A stretch of 35,119 bases of DNA from Candidatus Rifleibacteriota bacterium (GCA_012517355.1 JAAYVD010000054.1:1-35119), one strand, 5' to 3'. Positions 1 to 8,507 are shown, counted from the stretch's first letter. The notes: a model not told the origin generated them from the letters alone. Numbers and translations: made by a program.

Positions 1-143
1 CAGAGGGCGAGGACAGAGGGCGAGGACAGAGGGCGAGGACAGAGGGCGAGGACAGAGGGCGAGGACAGAGGGCGAGGACAGAGGGCGAGGACAGAGGGCG
101 AGGACAGAGGGCGAGGGCAGAGGGCGAGGACAGAGGGCGGGGG
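1..143. repeat. 13-bp tandem repeat array (about 11 units, truncated by window edge)
   Basis: The unit CAGAGGGCGAGGA is repeated head to tail. Eight units (1-104) are perfect, followed by three with single or few changes up to 143. Degenerate purine-rich sequence continues to about 183. A 13-bp period shifts reading frame at every unit, so this is not a coding repeat. The array abuts the polA promoter region and may extend further left. One strand is almost purely purine apart from C. Confidence 0.95.
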
Positions 144-199
144 CGAGGGCGAGGGCAGAGAGGAGAGAGCGGAGGGCGGGGGATTGATCGGGGGTGGTG

Positions 200-205
200 T
201 ATACT
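200..205 (+). promoter_or_regulatory. Possible -10 element (TATACT) of polA
   Basis: TATACT lies about 30 nt upstream of the polA ATG at 235. No convincing -35 hexamer sits 16-18 nt upstream, because that position falls in the G-rich end of the tandem repeat. The same hexamer is used in the better-supported promoter at 34807-34835. The call rests on the hexamer alone. Confidence 0.35.
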
Positions 206-234
206 TGCCCGCAGACAACCAGAGGAGAACAATC

Positions 235-3078
235 ATGGGCCTGTGCCTGCTGATCGACGGCAACAACCTCGTGTTCCGGGCGTTCTACGCGCTCGATGGC
301 AAGAACCTGAAGACCCGGGCGGGGCAGCCGACCGGCGCCCTGTTCGGGTTCTGCAAGATGCTGGTCAAGCTTCTGAAGGACAAGCAGCCGGCCTTCGTCG
401 CGGCGGCCTTCGACGTCTCCCGCGACACCTTCCGCAAGAGACTCTACCCCGAGTACAAAGCCCAGCGGCGGCCAACCCCGCCCGAGCTCCTGGCCCAGCT
501 GCCCCTGGCCCACCAGGCGATCGAGGCGATGGGGATCCCCCTGCTGACGGATGCCGAGTTCGAGGCCGACGACCTGTTGGGTTCGGTGGCGGAGCGGGCC
601 AAGCGTGAGGCCGGCCACGAGGTGTTGATCCTGACCGGGGATCGCGACCTGCTGCAGGTCATCGACGACCGGGTCAGGGTCGAGCTCTGCGTCAAGGGCA
701 TCAGCGAGACCAAGGTCGTGGACCGGGCGGTCTTCGAGCAGGGATACGGCTTTCCGCCGGCGGGCATCATCGACCTCAAGGCCCTGCAAGGGGATGCCTC
801 CGACAACATTCCCGGCGTCGACGGCATCGGTGAAAAGAAGGGTCTCGCGCTGATCCGGCAGTTCGGTTCGGTCGAGGCCCTCTATGCCTCGCTCGAGAAG
901 ATCGACAACGCCAAGCTGCGGGCCCTGGTCGAGGCCGGTCGCGAGTCGGCCCTGCTGTCGCGCCAGCTGGCCACCATCCGGTGCGACGTGGAGCGCCTGC
1001 CCGCCCTGGCCGACCTCGCCTGGTCGGTCGACCGGCTCGGCGACAGCCGGTTCCACGAGTTCCTGCGGCAGTGGGAACTGTTCAGCCTCCTGGCCGAGGT
1101 CGGCGGGGCGCCCGCCCCCCGCCGGCATCCGGCGGCTGAGGGGGTGCCGCCCGCGGCGCGGGTCGAGGACCTGCAGGCCCGGCCGGCGCCAGCGCCCGGA
1201 GTCCGGGGCCCCGTTCCGGCTCCGGGCGGTGGCCCTGCCGCGCCGGTTCCCGACCTGAAGCCGATTCCCGGCGAACGGCTGCTGCTGGGCACCCTGGCCG
1301 AACTGCGCGACTTTCTGGCCGGTCTCGGCCCGGAAGTCGCCATCGACGTCGAGACCGACGGGTTCAACCCGTTCCGGAACCGCATCATCGGCGTCTCGGT
1401 GGCCGACTCGACGGCGCGGGCGGCCTACATCCCGTTGCGGCACGCCTACCTGGGGCTCGATCCCGGTGACCAGGTGCCGCCTGCCGAGGCCTTCGCCGCC
1501 CTGGCCGAGGGGCTGGCCGGCAAGACCCTGGTCGGGCACAACCTCAAGTTCGACCTGGCGTTCCTGCAGGTCGAGGGTTTTCCATTGCCGGCGCGGTTCT
1601 TCGACACCATGCTGGCCGCCTACACCCTCGACCCGACGATGGGGAACGCCCTGAAGGACCTGGCCCGCGACCAGCTCGGATTCGCCGTCCAGACCTACCA
1701 GGAGGTGGCCGGGGCCCGGCCGTTCGCCGAGGTGACGCTGTTCGAGGCCGGCCAGTATGGCTGCCAGGACGTGCTGCTGACGATGCACCTGCTGGAGCGG
1801 TTCCGGCCCCGCCTGGCGGCCGAGCCCAGCCTGCAGAAACTGTTCGACGAGGTCGAACTGCCCCTGCTGCCTCTGCTGCTCGACATGGAGACCGTCGGCA
1901 TCGGCCTCAGCCGGGCCTACCTGCAGGATCTCGCCCGGTCGTTCGCCGCCGACATGAAGGAGCTGGAAAAAACCATCCAGGGCCACGCCGGCATGGAATT
2001 CAACGTCAACTCGGGCAAGCAGCTCCAGGAGGTGCTGTTCACCAAGCTCGGCCTGACGCCGCCGAAGAAGACCAAGACCGGCTTCTCGACCGACAGCGAC
2101 GTGCTGAAGGAGCTGGCGCCGCTGCACCCGATCTGCCGCGACCTGCTCACCTACCGCGAGATCGCCAAGCTGAAGACGACCTACGCCGACACCCTCGAGA
2201 CCCTGGTCGAACCCCGCACCGGGCTGGTCCATACCAGTTTCAACCAGACGGTCACCGCCACCGGCCGCCTGTCGAGCACCAACCCCAACCTGCAGAACAT
2301 CCCGATCAAGTCGGAACTCGGCCGTCGCGTGCGCCGCGCCTTCGTGCCACCCCGGCCGGGCGACCTGTTCCTGTCGCTCGATTACTCCCAGATCGAGCTG
2401 CGCCTGCTCGCCCACCTCTCGGGCGACCCCGACCTCGTCGAGGCCTTCCAGAAGAACCTCGACATCCACTCGATCACCGCCGCCAAGCTGTTCAAGAAGC
2501 CGGTCGGCGAGGTGTCGGGGGGCGAGCGCAAGGTGGGCAAGACGGTCAACTTCGGCATCATCTACGGCATCTCGGCGCACGGCCTGGCCGAGGGGCTGGG
2601 GGTGCCGCGGCCGCAGGCCAAGACCTACATCGACGACTTCTTCGCCACCTTCCCCTCGGTGCAGGAATTCTTCGCCCGCAACCTGGCCGGGGCGAAGAAG
2701 GACGGGCGGGTGACCACGCTGTTCGGCCGCGTGCGCCAGCTGCGCGACCTTGCCTCCGGCAACTTCCAGGCCCGATCGTTCGAGGAGCGGGTGGCCCGCA
2801 ACACCCCGCTGCAGGGCTCGGCCGCCGACCTGGTCAAGAAGGCCATGCTCGACGTCGACCGCTACCTGAAGGGCGAAGGGAAGAAGACCCGCCTCATCCT
2901 CCAGATCCACGACGAACTGGTGTTCACCGCTCCCCGCGAGGAGGTCGACGAGGTGGCGCCCCGCCTGAAGGCGATCATGGAAGGGGTCTTCCCGTTGAAG
3001 GTGCCGCTGATCTGTGACCTCGCCCTGGGCCCGAATCTCGCCGACCTCGAGGACGCCAAGGGTGATCCGGAAGCCTGA
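235..3078 (+). CDS. polA: DNA polymerase I
   Basis: This is a full-length 947-residue family A polymerase for Okazaki fragment maturation and gap repair. The N-terminal ~295 residues are a 5' nuclease of the FEN type, followed by a Pro/Ala-rich linker around residues 300-345. The 3'-5' proofreading domain keeps its acidic residues: D371 and E373 (Exo I), N436/D440 (Exo II) and Y508/D512 (Exo III), so proofreading should be active, unlike in Taq polymerase. The polymerase domain shows motif A around D716 (DYSQIELR), motif B (K-TVNFGIIYG) and motif C with D893-E894 (QIHDE). I chose the ATG at 235 because AGAGGAG lies 8 nt upstream and the family normally starts just before LLIDGNN. The frame stays open upstream to a TTG at 184, but that extension has no homology-like features. 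Confidence 0.97.
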   Translation: MGLCLLIDGNNLVFRAFYALDGKNLKTRAGQPTGALFGFCKMLVKLLKDKQPAFVAAAFDVSRDTFRKRLYPEYKAQRRPTPPELLAQLPLAHQAIEAMGIPLLTDAEFEADDLLGSVAERAKREAGHEVLILTGDRDLLQVIDDRVRVELCVKGISETKVVDRAVFEQGYGFPPAGIIDLKALQGDASDNIPGVDGIGEKKGLALIRQFGSVEALYASLEKIDNAKLRALVEAGRESALLSRQLATIRCDVERLPALADLAWSVDRLGDSRFHEFLRQWELFSLLAEVGGAPAPRRHPAAEGVPPAARVEDLQARPAPAPGVRGPVPAPGGGPAAPVPDLKPIPGERLLLGTLAELRDFLAGLGPEVAIDVETDGFNPFRNRIIGVSVADSTARAAYIPLRHAYLGLDPGDQVPPAEAFAALAEGLAGKTLVGHNLKFDLAFLQVEGFPLPARFFDTMLAAYTLDPTMGNALKDLARDQLGFAVQTYQEVAGARPFAEVTLFEAGQYGCQDVLLTMHLLERFRPRLAAEPSLQKLFDEVELPLLPLLLDMETVGIGLSRAYLQDLARSFAADMKELEKTIQGHAGMEFNVNSGKQLQEVLFTKLGLTPPKKTKTGFSTDSDVLKELAPLHPICRDLLTYREIAKLKTTYADTLETLVEPRTGLVHTSFNQTVTATGRLSSTNPNLQNIPIKSELGRRVRRAFVPPRPGDLFLSLDYSQIELRLLAHLSGDPDLVEAFQKNLDIHSITAAKLFKKPVGEVSGGERKVGKTVNFGIIYGISAHGLAEGLGVPRPQAKTYIDDFFATFPSVQEFFARNLAGAKKDGRVTTLFGRVRQLRDLASGNFQARSFEERVARNTPLQGSAADLVKKAMLDVDRYLKGEGKKTRLILQIHDELVFTAPREEVDEVAPRLKAIMEGVFPLKVPLICDLALGPNLADLEDAKGDPEA

Positions 3079-3114
3079 CCGCCCGGGCAGAGGGAGGGAG
3101 CGGGCCTGCTCCAG

Positions 3115-3136
3115 GGGCGGAAAGGAACCGCCCTTT
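3115..3136 (+). terminator. Possible terminator after polA
   Basis: A 6-bp stem (GGGCGG, 3115-3120; CCGCCC, 3128-3133) with a 7-nt loop is followed by TTT, 37 nt after the polA stop. The stem is short and the U tract weak, so this is a modest candidate. Confidence 0.4.
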
Positions 3137-3178
3137 CCCACGCCGCCGGGTGGTGGGCCTTGCCGCAGCGGGCGGTCG

Positions 3179-3264
3179 CCGACCGACCCGATGTCGGAAG
3201 GGCTTCCCCCTTGCCGCCACGGAGGGCGGCGCGAAACGGGCGTTTCGCGCATCGCCAGGAGGCC
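3179..3264 (+). repeat. Palindromic element, copy A
   Basis: This is a copy of the ~81-bp dispersed element. It contains the first small hairpin (CCGAC/GTCGG, 3183-3187 and 3193-3197), the CCGCC-type hairpin and a perfect 9-bp hairpin GCGCGAAAC/GTTTCGCGC with a 4-nt loop. The outer closing stem is decayed at its right arm, where the sequence has become AGGAGG (3257-3262), apparently the ribosome binding site of the following hydrolase gene. Confidence 0.85.
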
Positions 3265-3272
3265 CTCCGCCG

Positions 3273-4214
3273 ATGCCCGTTGACAGGCCGCCACTGCTGC
3301 TTTTGCATGGCATCAGCAGCCGGGAGACGGTCTTCTGGCATCCCGCCCGGCAGTGCCTGGGCCGGTTCCTGGAACCCTCCTGCCGGCTGCTGACCGGCCG
3401 TCTGCGGTGGGGCCGGCCGGCCGCCGGAGGGCGGGGCGGTTCCGGGAACTGGGATTTTGATGCCCACCTGGCCGAAGATCTGCCGGCCATCTGGGCGGAA
3501 GCCTGCGCGGTGGCTGGCCGGCCCCCGGCCGTCCTCGGGTACAGCATGGGCGGCATGCTCGCGCTGCTGGCCCAGGCGCGGGGCCTGATCGCCGCCCCCG
3601 CCCTGGTGCTGCTGGCGGTGCCGGTGGCGTTTCCGGCCATTGCCTTCTACCCGCCCCTGATGCGGCGGGTCTACGACCTGGCTCGGCGGTGGGGCTGGCC
3701 GCGCATTCCCACCCGCCTCCTGGGGCGCCTGGTGATCTGGCTGTTCGCCGGGGGTCGCCCCTCCCGCATCGGCCCGGGGCTGCGCCTGTTCCACGCCCAG
3801 ATCCGCGGGGCCGGGGTCGACGTGCCTCCCGCCACGCTCGGGCAGGCCACCGCCTGGGTGGAAACCGGTCGTTTCTGCGACCGCACCGGGCGCCGGGACC
3901 TGCTGTCCGAGCTTGGCGGGGTCGCCGTTCCCGCCCTGTTCCTGGCGGGGTCGGCTGACCGGATCGCCCCGCCGGAGGTCATGCGCCGGGGCTTCGAGAC
4001 GGTCTCCTCCGCCGTCCGCAGGTTCGAGGTGATCGCCGGGGGTGACCACCTGAACCTGGTCAACGGGCCGCTGGCGGCCGAGGTGGCCATGTGGGTGACC
4101 CGCTGGCTGGACGGCCACCTCGCCTGGCGGGAAACGGGCGTTTCGAGCCGGCACCCGGGTGGGCCAGGGGGTCTTCCGACCGCGTGCCGGTCGGAGCCGC
4201 GTGGAGGAAGGTGA
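3273..4214 (+). CDS. Alpha/beta hydrolase fold protein
   Basis: This 313-residue predicted cytoplasmic hydrolase has no signal peptide. The fold signature is clear: an HG oxyanion motif (LLLLHGIS, residues 8-15), the nucleophile elbow GYSMGG with Ser91, an acid candidate D229 in a GSADRIAPP strand end, and the catalytic His H259 in GGDHLN. The substrate cannot be predicted; the region between the elbow and the acid contains a hydrophobic lid (about residues 105-160). The ATG at 3273 is chosen because AGGAGG sits 10 nt upstream and the protein then starts right before the first beta strand. The last ~29 residues (from about 285) are encoded by the inverted palindromic element copy F and are not expected of the family. 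The gene converges on the glycosyltransferase gene. Confidence 0.85.
   Translation: MPVDRPPLLLLHGISSRETVFWHPARQCLGRFLEPSCRLLTGRLRWGRPAAGGRGGSGNWDFDAHLAEDLPAIWAEACAVAGRPPAVLGYSMGGMLALLAQARGLIAAPALVLLAVPVAFPAIAFYPPLMRRVYDLARRWGWPRIPTRLLGRLVIWLFAGGRPSRIGPGLRLFHAQIRGAGVDVPPATLGQATAWVETGRFCDRTGRRDLLSELGGVAVPALFLAGSADRIAPPEVMRRGFETVSSAVRRFEVIAGGDHLNLVNGPLAAEVAMWVTRWLDGHLAWRETGVSSRHPGGPGGLPTACRSEPRGGR
4121..4195 (-). repeat. Palindromic element, copy F (inverted, diverged)
   Basis: Read on the minus strand, this matches the start of the element (ACCGGCACGCGGTCGGAAG) and its end (CGAAACGCCCGTTTC). The middle has diverged and the outer stem is lost. It overlaps the 3' end of the hydrolase gene and supplies its C-terminal residues in an antisense frame of the element. 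Confidence 0.7.
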
Positions 4215-4230
4215 TTGGCCGACGGGGAGT

Positions 4231-5877
4231 TCAGGGGGCGCGGCGGCGCATGACCCGGAAATCCCCTTCCCGCCCCAACTCCTCGAATTCTTCCTTCAGG
4301 AGTTTCTCCACGACCTGTTCTTCGGGTGGCGGGGTCCGGTAGTTGGGGAACCAGCTTCGCATGGTGGCGTGGTCCACCAGCGTGTCCCAGAGGACGAGGC
4401 GGACGCGGCGGGCTTCCAGCGTCTCGACGACCTGGGCGAACTCGGCAGGGGTGTTGTAGCCGCCGTAGGTCAGGATGCTGAAGCGGACCGGGTTCTTCAG
4501 GGCCGCGAGGAAGTAGTACATCGGGTAGTAGGGGTAGACGAACACTTCCTCGCCGGGCCGGGTCTCCCGCATCAGGAAGTCCAGGCAGGCGTCGCGGGTC
4601 GTGGTCCAGACCGGTCCGCGCCTGGTTTCCTGCCACTGGCCCGGTCGCAGCCCCGGCAGGAGGATGGACAGCCCGGTCAGGCCGATGCAGAACAGCAGGC
4701 CCATGGCCGTGGTCCGGAACATCCGCGGGTGGGGGGCCAGGGCGTCTCGCAGCAGTCGGAAGCCGGTCACGAACAGGAGTGGGCTGCCATAGAGCAGGTG
4801 GGGGAGGTCGGGGCGATGGCTCTCCGAGGCCCAGAGGGCGAAGGCGGCCAGGGCCACCGCCGGCAGTCTGGGGTCGAACTTCCGGGGGTCGGCCGGGGTG
4901 CGGACGTAGTGCCAGAGGCGCCGGGCGCAGGCCGCCAGGATGAGGAAGGGCGCGACGAGCACCACGACCAGGGGCACCAGGAGGGCGGTCAGCATGGCCT
5001 GGCCGAACGGGCCGGGGAACAGGGTTTCGGTCGCCTGCAGCCAGGCGGGGACGTAGGATTCCCAGAAGTAGAACCCGTAGGGGACCTTGTTGACCAGGCC
5101 GTAGCGGGTGAGGGGCATCACCACCACCGCCTCGAGGAGGTCGGACAACCCGCTGTGACGGTGGAAGAACAGCAGAGTGGCGGCCCCCAGCAGGAAGGGG
5201 CCGGCCGCCAGGACCACGCAACGGGCGAGGGTTTCCCGCCAGGGGGTGCGGGCCTGCCAGGAGGCGACCAGGATTGCGGCGAGGCAGCCGGCGAACATCA
5301 TCACCCCTTTCTGCTGGACGAACTCGGCGGTCACGGCGGTCAGCAGCCCGGCCAGGAACAGGCGGAGATGGGTCGGCCGTTCGACCCAGCGGACGAGGGC
5401 GAGGCAGGAGGCGACGGCGAAGAGGGTGCTGTCCCAGTGGTGGGAGGTCGCCGTCCAGAACGGAATGCCCAGCACCAAGGCGAAGACCGACGGGAGGACG
5501 TCGTACGGCCCCGGAGCCAGTCGCCGGGCGAGCCGGTCGACGAGCAGGGTGAGGCCGACCCCGGTGGCCAGCAAGACTCCCCGGGAGACGGCGAAGGTGG
5601 TGCCGAACAGCCGGAAAAAGGCGGCCAGCCAGTAGAACGAACCGGGGGTCATGCATTCGAAGAAATCGCGGTAGGGGAGGTCCCCTTCCAGCACCCTGAC
5701 CGCCCCGTAGACGAGGGTGCCCTCGTCGCCGTTCCGGCCGAGGACGCGAACCAGGGGCAGCAGGAAGACGGCAGCCATCGTGGCGACGGCCAGGTCGCGG
5801 AGGCCGATGGGGGGGGACGGAGCGACCGCGGGCGGCTGAGATGTGGCCTGGGGGGCCCGGGGGGGCTCGGCGGTCAT
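4231..5877 (-). CDS. GT-C fold membrane glycosyltransferase (GT39/ArnT-like)
   Basis: This is a polytopic membrane protein of 548 residues with about ten hydrophobic segments. After a Pro-rich cytoplasmic N-terminus and the first membrane segment comes an acidic motif (NGDEGTLVYGAVRVL) and PYRDFF followed by PGSFYW. This is the typical first extracytoplasmic loop of GT-C enzymes that use polyprenyl-phosphate sugars; the D-E pair is the likely catalytic acid site. The C-terminal ~110 residues are soluble. I infer transfer of a sugar to lipid, glycan or protein at the outer face of the inner membrane; the acceptor is unknown. The ATG at 5877 overlaps the cstA stop as ATGA, so it is read as the last gene of the rimP-nusA-infB operon. 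The open frame continues upstream inside cstA, but that stretch looks like shadow sequence. Confidence 0.85.
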   Translation of the reverse strand: MTAEPPRAPQATSQPPAVAPSPPIGLRDLAVATMAAVFLLPLVRVLGRNGDEGTLVYGAVRVLEGDLPYRDFFECMTPGSFYWLAAFFRLFGTTFAVSRGVLLATGVGLTLLVDRLARRLAPGPYDVLPSVFALVLGIPFWTATSHHWDSTLFAVASCLALVRWVERPTHLRLFLAGLLTAVTAEFVQQKGVMMFAGCLAAILVASWQARTPWRETLARCVVLAAGPFLLGAATLLFFHRHSGLSDLLEAVVVMPLTRYGLVNKVPYGFYFWESYVPAWLQATETLFPGPFGQAMLTALLVPLVVVLVAPFLILAACARRLWHYVRTPADPRKFDPRLPAVALAAFALWASESHRPDLPHLLYGSPLLFVTGFRLLRDALAPHPRMFRTTAMGLLFCIGLTGLSILLPGLRPGQWQETRRGPVWTTTRDACLDFLMRETRPGEEVFVYPYYPMYYFLAALKNPVRFSILTYGGYNTPAEFAQVVETLEARRVRLVLWDTLVDHATMRSWFPNYRTPPPEEQVVEKLLKEEFEELGREGDFRVMRRRAP

Positions 5878-7562
5878 TCCCGGGCCGGTTCCGGGGATGG
5901 GGGAGGGGGGGCTGTTCGCCCGAGGGTCAGCCAGCAGAAGGCGGCCGCGGCCAGCAAGCCGAGGGTGTTGCCGAGGACGGGGGCCAACCCGAAGCCGGTC
6001 TTGCCGTCGACCAGGATGAAACTGGTGACCACGGCACTCATGAACAGGGCGGGCACCAGGGTGATGAAGTGGTTGCGCCCGGCATCGCGCAGGTAACGGG
6101 TGCAGGCCCACAGCGTGAAGACGGAGAGGGTCTGGTTCATCCAGGAGAAATACCCCCAGATGAGGTCGAACTTGGCGGTGGTCAGCCAGAGGGCCACGGC
6201 GAACAGGGGGGCGCTGATCAGGAGTCGCTTGCCGAGAGGCTTCTGGTCGAGGGCGAACAGGTCGGCCAGGATCAGGCGGGCGGACCGGAAGGCGGTGTCG
6301 CCGGTGGTGACCGGCAGGGCCACCACGCCGAGCAGGATCAGGACGAACCCGGAGCGTCCGAGCAGTTCGCCGACCTGTTTCACCACGATGACCGCCTCGT
6401 TCTTGTCACCAAGGGCGGCCTTCAAGGCGGCGGTGTCCCCGTGGAACAGGCCGATGGCGGCCGCCGCCCAGACCAGGGCGATGAACGTCTCGGTCAGCAT
6501 CGCCCCGTAGAAGGTGCGGCAGGAGAGTCGCTCCGATTCGAGGGTGCGGGCCATCATCGGGGATTGGGTCGCATGGAATCCGGAGATGGCGCCGCAGGCC
6601 ACCGTCACCATCATCATCGGCCAGATGCCCACGCCCTTGGGATGCAGGTTGGCAAGGGACAACTCGGGCAGCACCAGCCGGCCGGCGAAGACCTCCCAGA
6701 TGATCAGCCCGCACATGGCCAGGAGGGCGGCGCCGAAGAAGGGGTAGACGCGGCCGATCAGGGCGTCGATGGGCAGCAGGGTTGCCAGGATGTAATACAG
6801 GAAGATGACGAGGGCCCAGAAGAAAGGGGTGGTGTAGAACGGCTTGGCAGCAGCGACGGCGGGGGCGGGAGCCGGGCCTGCCGGGGGCATGGGCGAGGCG
6901 GCGGTGGCGACCGTGGCGGGCGCGGCCCCGGCTGAAGCGGCGAGGGCCCGGCCGGGTCCGTCGGGCGATGTGGGTTCGGGAAGGGCTGTGGCGGGAAGGG
7001 TTGGCGACCCGGGGGCGGCGCCTGTGGTTGGGGCGGGTGACGGCGGGGTTTCGGCCAGGTCGGGCGTCAGGGCCGCGGCGGACCCCAGCTTCCCCGACTC
7101 GAACAGGTCGGCCAGGATGCGGGCCGGTCCCATGACGAACAGGACGCCGACCATGACCAGCAGGACCATGACCAGCACCAGCATCACGCGCAGGACGCGG
7201 CGGCCGAGGTGCGCTTCGATGATCCCGGTGAGGCTGATGCCGCCCTCGCGGATCGAGATGTGGGCGGCCACGAAGTCATGGACCCCACCCGCGAAGACAC
7301 CGCCCAGGACGATCCAGAGGAAGACGACGGGCCCCCACAGGGCTCCCATGATGGCCCCGAAGACGGGTCCGAGGCCGGCGATGTTCAGCAACTGGATCAG
7401 AAACACCCGCCACCACGGCATCGGCACGAAGTCGACTCCGTCGAACCGGGTCTGGCAGGGCATGGGTCGCTGCGGATCGACGCCGAGCACGCGCTCGAGA
7501 AACGCCCCGTAGACGTGGTAGGAGACCAGAAGAAAGGCCACCGACACGAGGAAGGTGATCAT
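5874..7562 (-). CDS. cstA: CstA-family carbon starvation / pyruvate transporter
   Basis: This 562-residue polytopic inner-membrane protein of the CstA/BtsT family takes up pyruvate or peptides in characterised members. Family features visible are the N-terminal YHVYGAFLERVLG segment, FLIQLLNIAGLGPVFGAIMGALWGP, a GISLTGI segment, GFHATQSPMMARTLESE and LPVTTGDTAFRSARLILAD. The start ATG (7562-7560) overlaps the ribF stop as ATGA, and the stop overlaps the downstream glycosyltransferase start the same way. Residues ~160-240 (6843-7085) are an Ala/Pro/Thr-rich low-complexity insert between two membrane segments, unusual for the family. It is shorter than E. coli CstA (about 700 residues) but within the range of the shorter subfamily. 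Position at the end of a translation operon is unexpected. Confidence 0.92.
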   Translation of the reverse strand: MITFLVSVAFLLVSYHVYGAFLERVLGVDPQRPMPCQTRFDGVDFVPMPWWRVFLIQLLNIAGLGPVFGAIMGALWGPVVFLWIVLGGVFAGGVHDFVAAHISIREGGISLTGIIEAHLGRRVLRVMLVLVMVLLVMVGVLFVMGPARILADLFESGKLGSAAALTPDLAETPPSPAPTTGAAPGSPTLPATALPEPTSPDGPGRALAASAGAAPATVATAASPMPPAGPAPAPAVAAAKPFYTTPFFWALVIFLYYILATLLPIDALIGRVYPFFGAALLAMCGLIIWEVFAGRLVLPELSLANLHPKGVGIWPMMMVTVACGAISGFHATQSPMMARTLESERLSCRTFYGAMLTETFIALVWAAAAIGLFHGDTAALKAALGDKNEAVIVVKQVGELLGRSGFVLILLGVVALPVTTGDTAFRSARLILADLFALDQKPLGKRLLISAPLFAVALWLTTAKFDLIWGYFSWMNQTLSVFTLWACTRYLRDAGRNHFITLVPALFMSAVVTSFILVDGKTGFGLAPVLGNTLGLLAAAAFCWLTLGRTAPPPPSPEPARE

Positions 7563-8503
7563 GCGGGGATCTCCCGGCCCCGCCCGATCAGGCGGTGGGC
7601 CTGCTCCAGATCGGCCTGGATCTGGGTGATCAGTTCCGAGGCCGAGGGGAAACGGACCTCGGTGCGCAGCCGCTTCAGGAAACGGACACGGATCGTCTGG
7701 TGGTAGAGGTCGCCGTGGAAATCGAGCAGGTGGGCCTCCAGCAAGGCCCGAACCCGGCCGAAAGTAGGGCGGACCCCGATGTTGACCAGGGCGTGGTGCG
7801 ACCCGGCGGCCGAGTCCACCAGGCACAGGTAGACCCCGCGCGGGGGCAGGACCTTGGACGACCCCTCCAGGTCGAGGTTGGCGGTGGGGAAGCCCATCTC
7901 CCGGCCGCGGTGGTCTCCGTGGATGACGGTGCCGGTGAAGCCGGCCTCCCGGCCCAGCAACTGGTTGGCCATCTCCAGGTCGCCGTCGGCGATGGCCCGC
8001 CGGATACGCGAGCTGCTGACCGTCTCGCCGCCCATCTGTACCTGGGGGATGACCAGGCAGCTGCAGCCGGCGCCGGCCAGTTCCTGGCACAGGCTTTCCG
8101 AGTTGCCCGCCCGGTCGCGGCCGAAGTGGAAGTTGAACCCGACGCAGACCAGGCGGGCCTGGAGCTGGTCGAGGATGACGGTTCGGACGAACTCCCCCGG
8201 GGAGGTGCGGGCGAAGATGCCATCGAAGGGGCGGAACACCACCCAGTCGACCCCGGTGGCCAGCAGGAGGCCGAACTTCTCCTCAGGGGTGGTCAGTTCC
8301 CCCAGGAAACCGTCGGGATGCAGCAGCCGGCGGGGCGGATGGTCGAAGGAGAAGACCACGGCGGGCAGCCGGTGCTCGCGGGCCTGGCCGATGACCTCGG
8401 CCAACAGGGCGCGGTGGCCCCGGTGGACGCCGTCGAAGGTGCCCAGGCCAAGCACGCAGGGGCCGATGGCTGGCGGGCCGGACAGCAGGTTGACGAGCCG
8501 CAT
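7559..8503 (-). CDS. ribF: Bifunctional riboflavin kinase / FAD synthetase
   Basis: The 314-residue protein has the two RibF domains. The N-terminal adenylyltransferase (FAD synthetase) domain carries GLGTFDGVHRGHRALL with the nucleotidyltransferase GxxDGxHxGH-like signature and, near residue 165, SSSRIRRAI. The C-terminal flavokinase domain carries GDHRGREMGFPTANL and VNIGVRPTF. It makes FMN from riboflavin and FAD from FMN. It begins 4 nt after the truB stop and its TGA overlaps the cstA ATG. The truB-ribF order is the classical one for this operon. Confidence 0.96.
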   Translation of the reverse strand: MRLVNLLSGPPAIGPCVLGLGTFDGVHRGHRALLAEVIGQAREHRLPAVVFSFDHPPRRLLHPDGFLGELTTPEEKFGLLLATGVDWVVFRPFDGIFARTSPGEFVRTVILDQLQARLVCVGFNFHFGRDRAGNSESLCQELAGAGCSCLVIPQVQMGGETVSSSRIRRAIADGDLEMANQLLGREAGFTGTVIHGDHRGREMGFPTANLDLEGSSKVLPPRGVYLCLVDSAAGSHHALVNIGVRPTFGRVRALLEAHLLDFHGDLYHQTIRVRFLKRLRTEVRFPSASELITQIQADLEQAHRLIGRGREIPA

Positions 8504-8507
8504 CCGG

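Noticed and set aside
1-143. Tandem repeats as a possible CRISPR array
   Set aside because: Units are 13 bp, directly adjacent and without spacers; this is a minisatellite.
4159-6096. Plus-strand open frame opposite the glycosyltransferase
   Set aside because: The Gly/Glu/Gln-rich product is a mirror of membrane-segment codons; the minus strand encodes a convincing membrane protein with ATGA coupling.
5878-6111. Longer N-terminus for the glycosyltransferase
   Set aside because: The extra 78 codons overlap the conserved end of cstA and read as random Arg/Pro/His-rich sequence; the ATGA overlap at 5877 is the better start.
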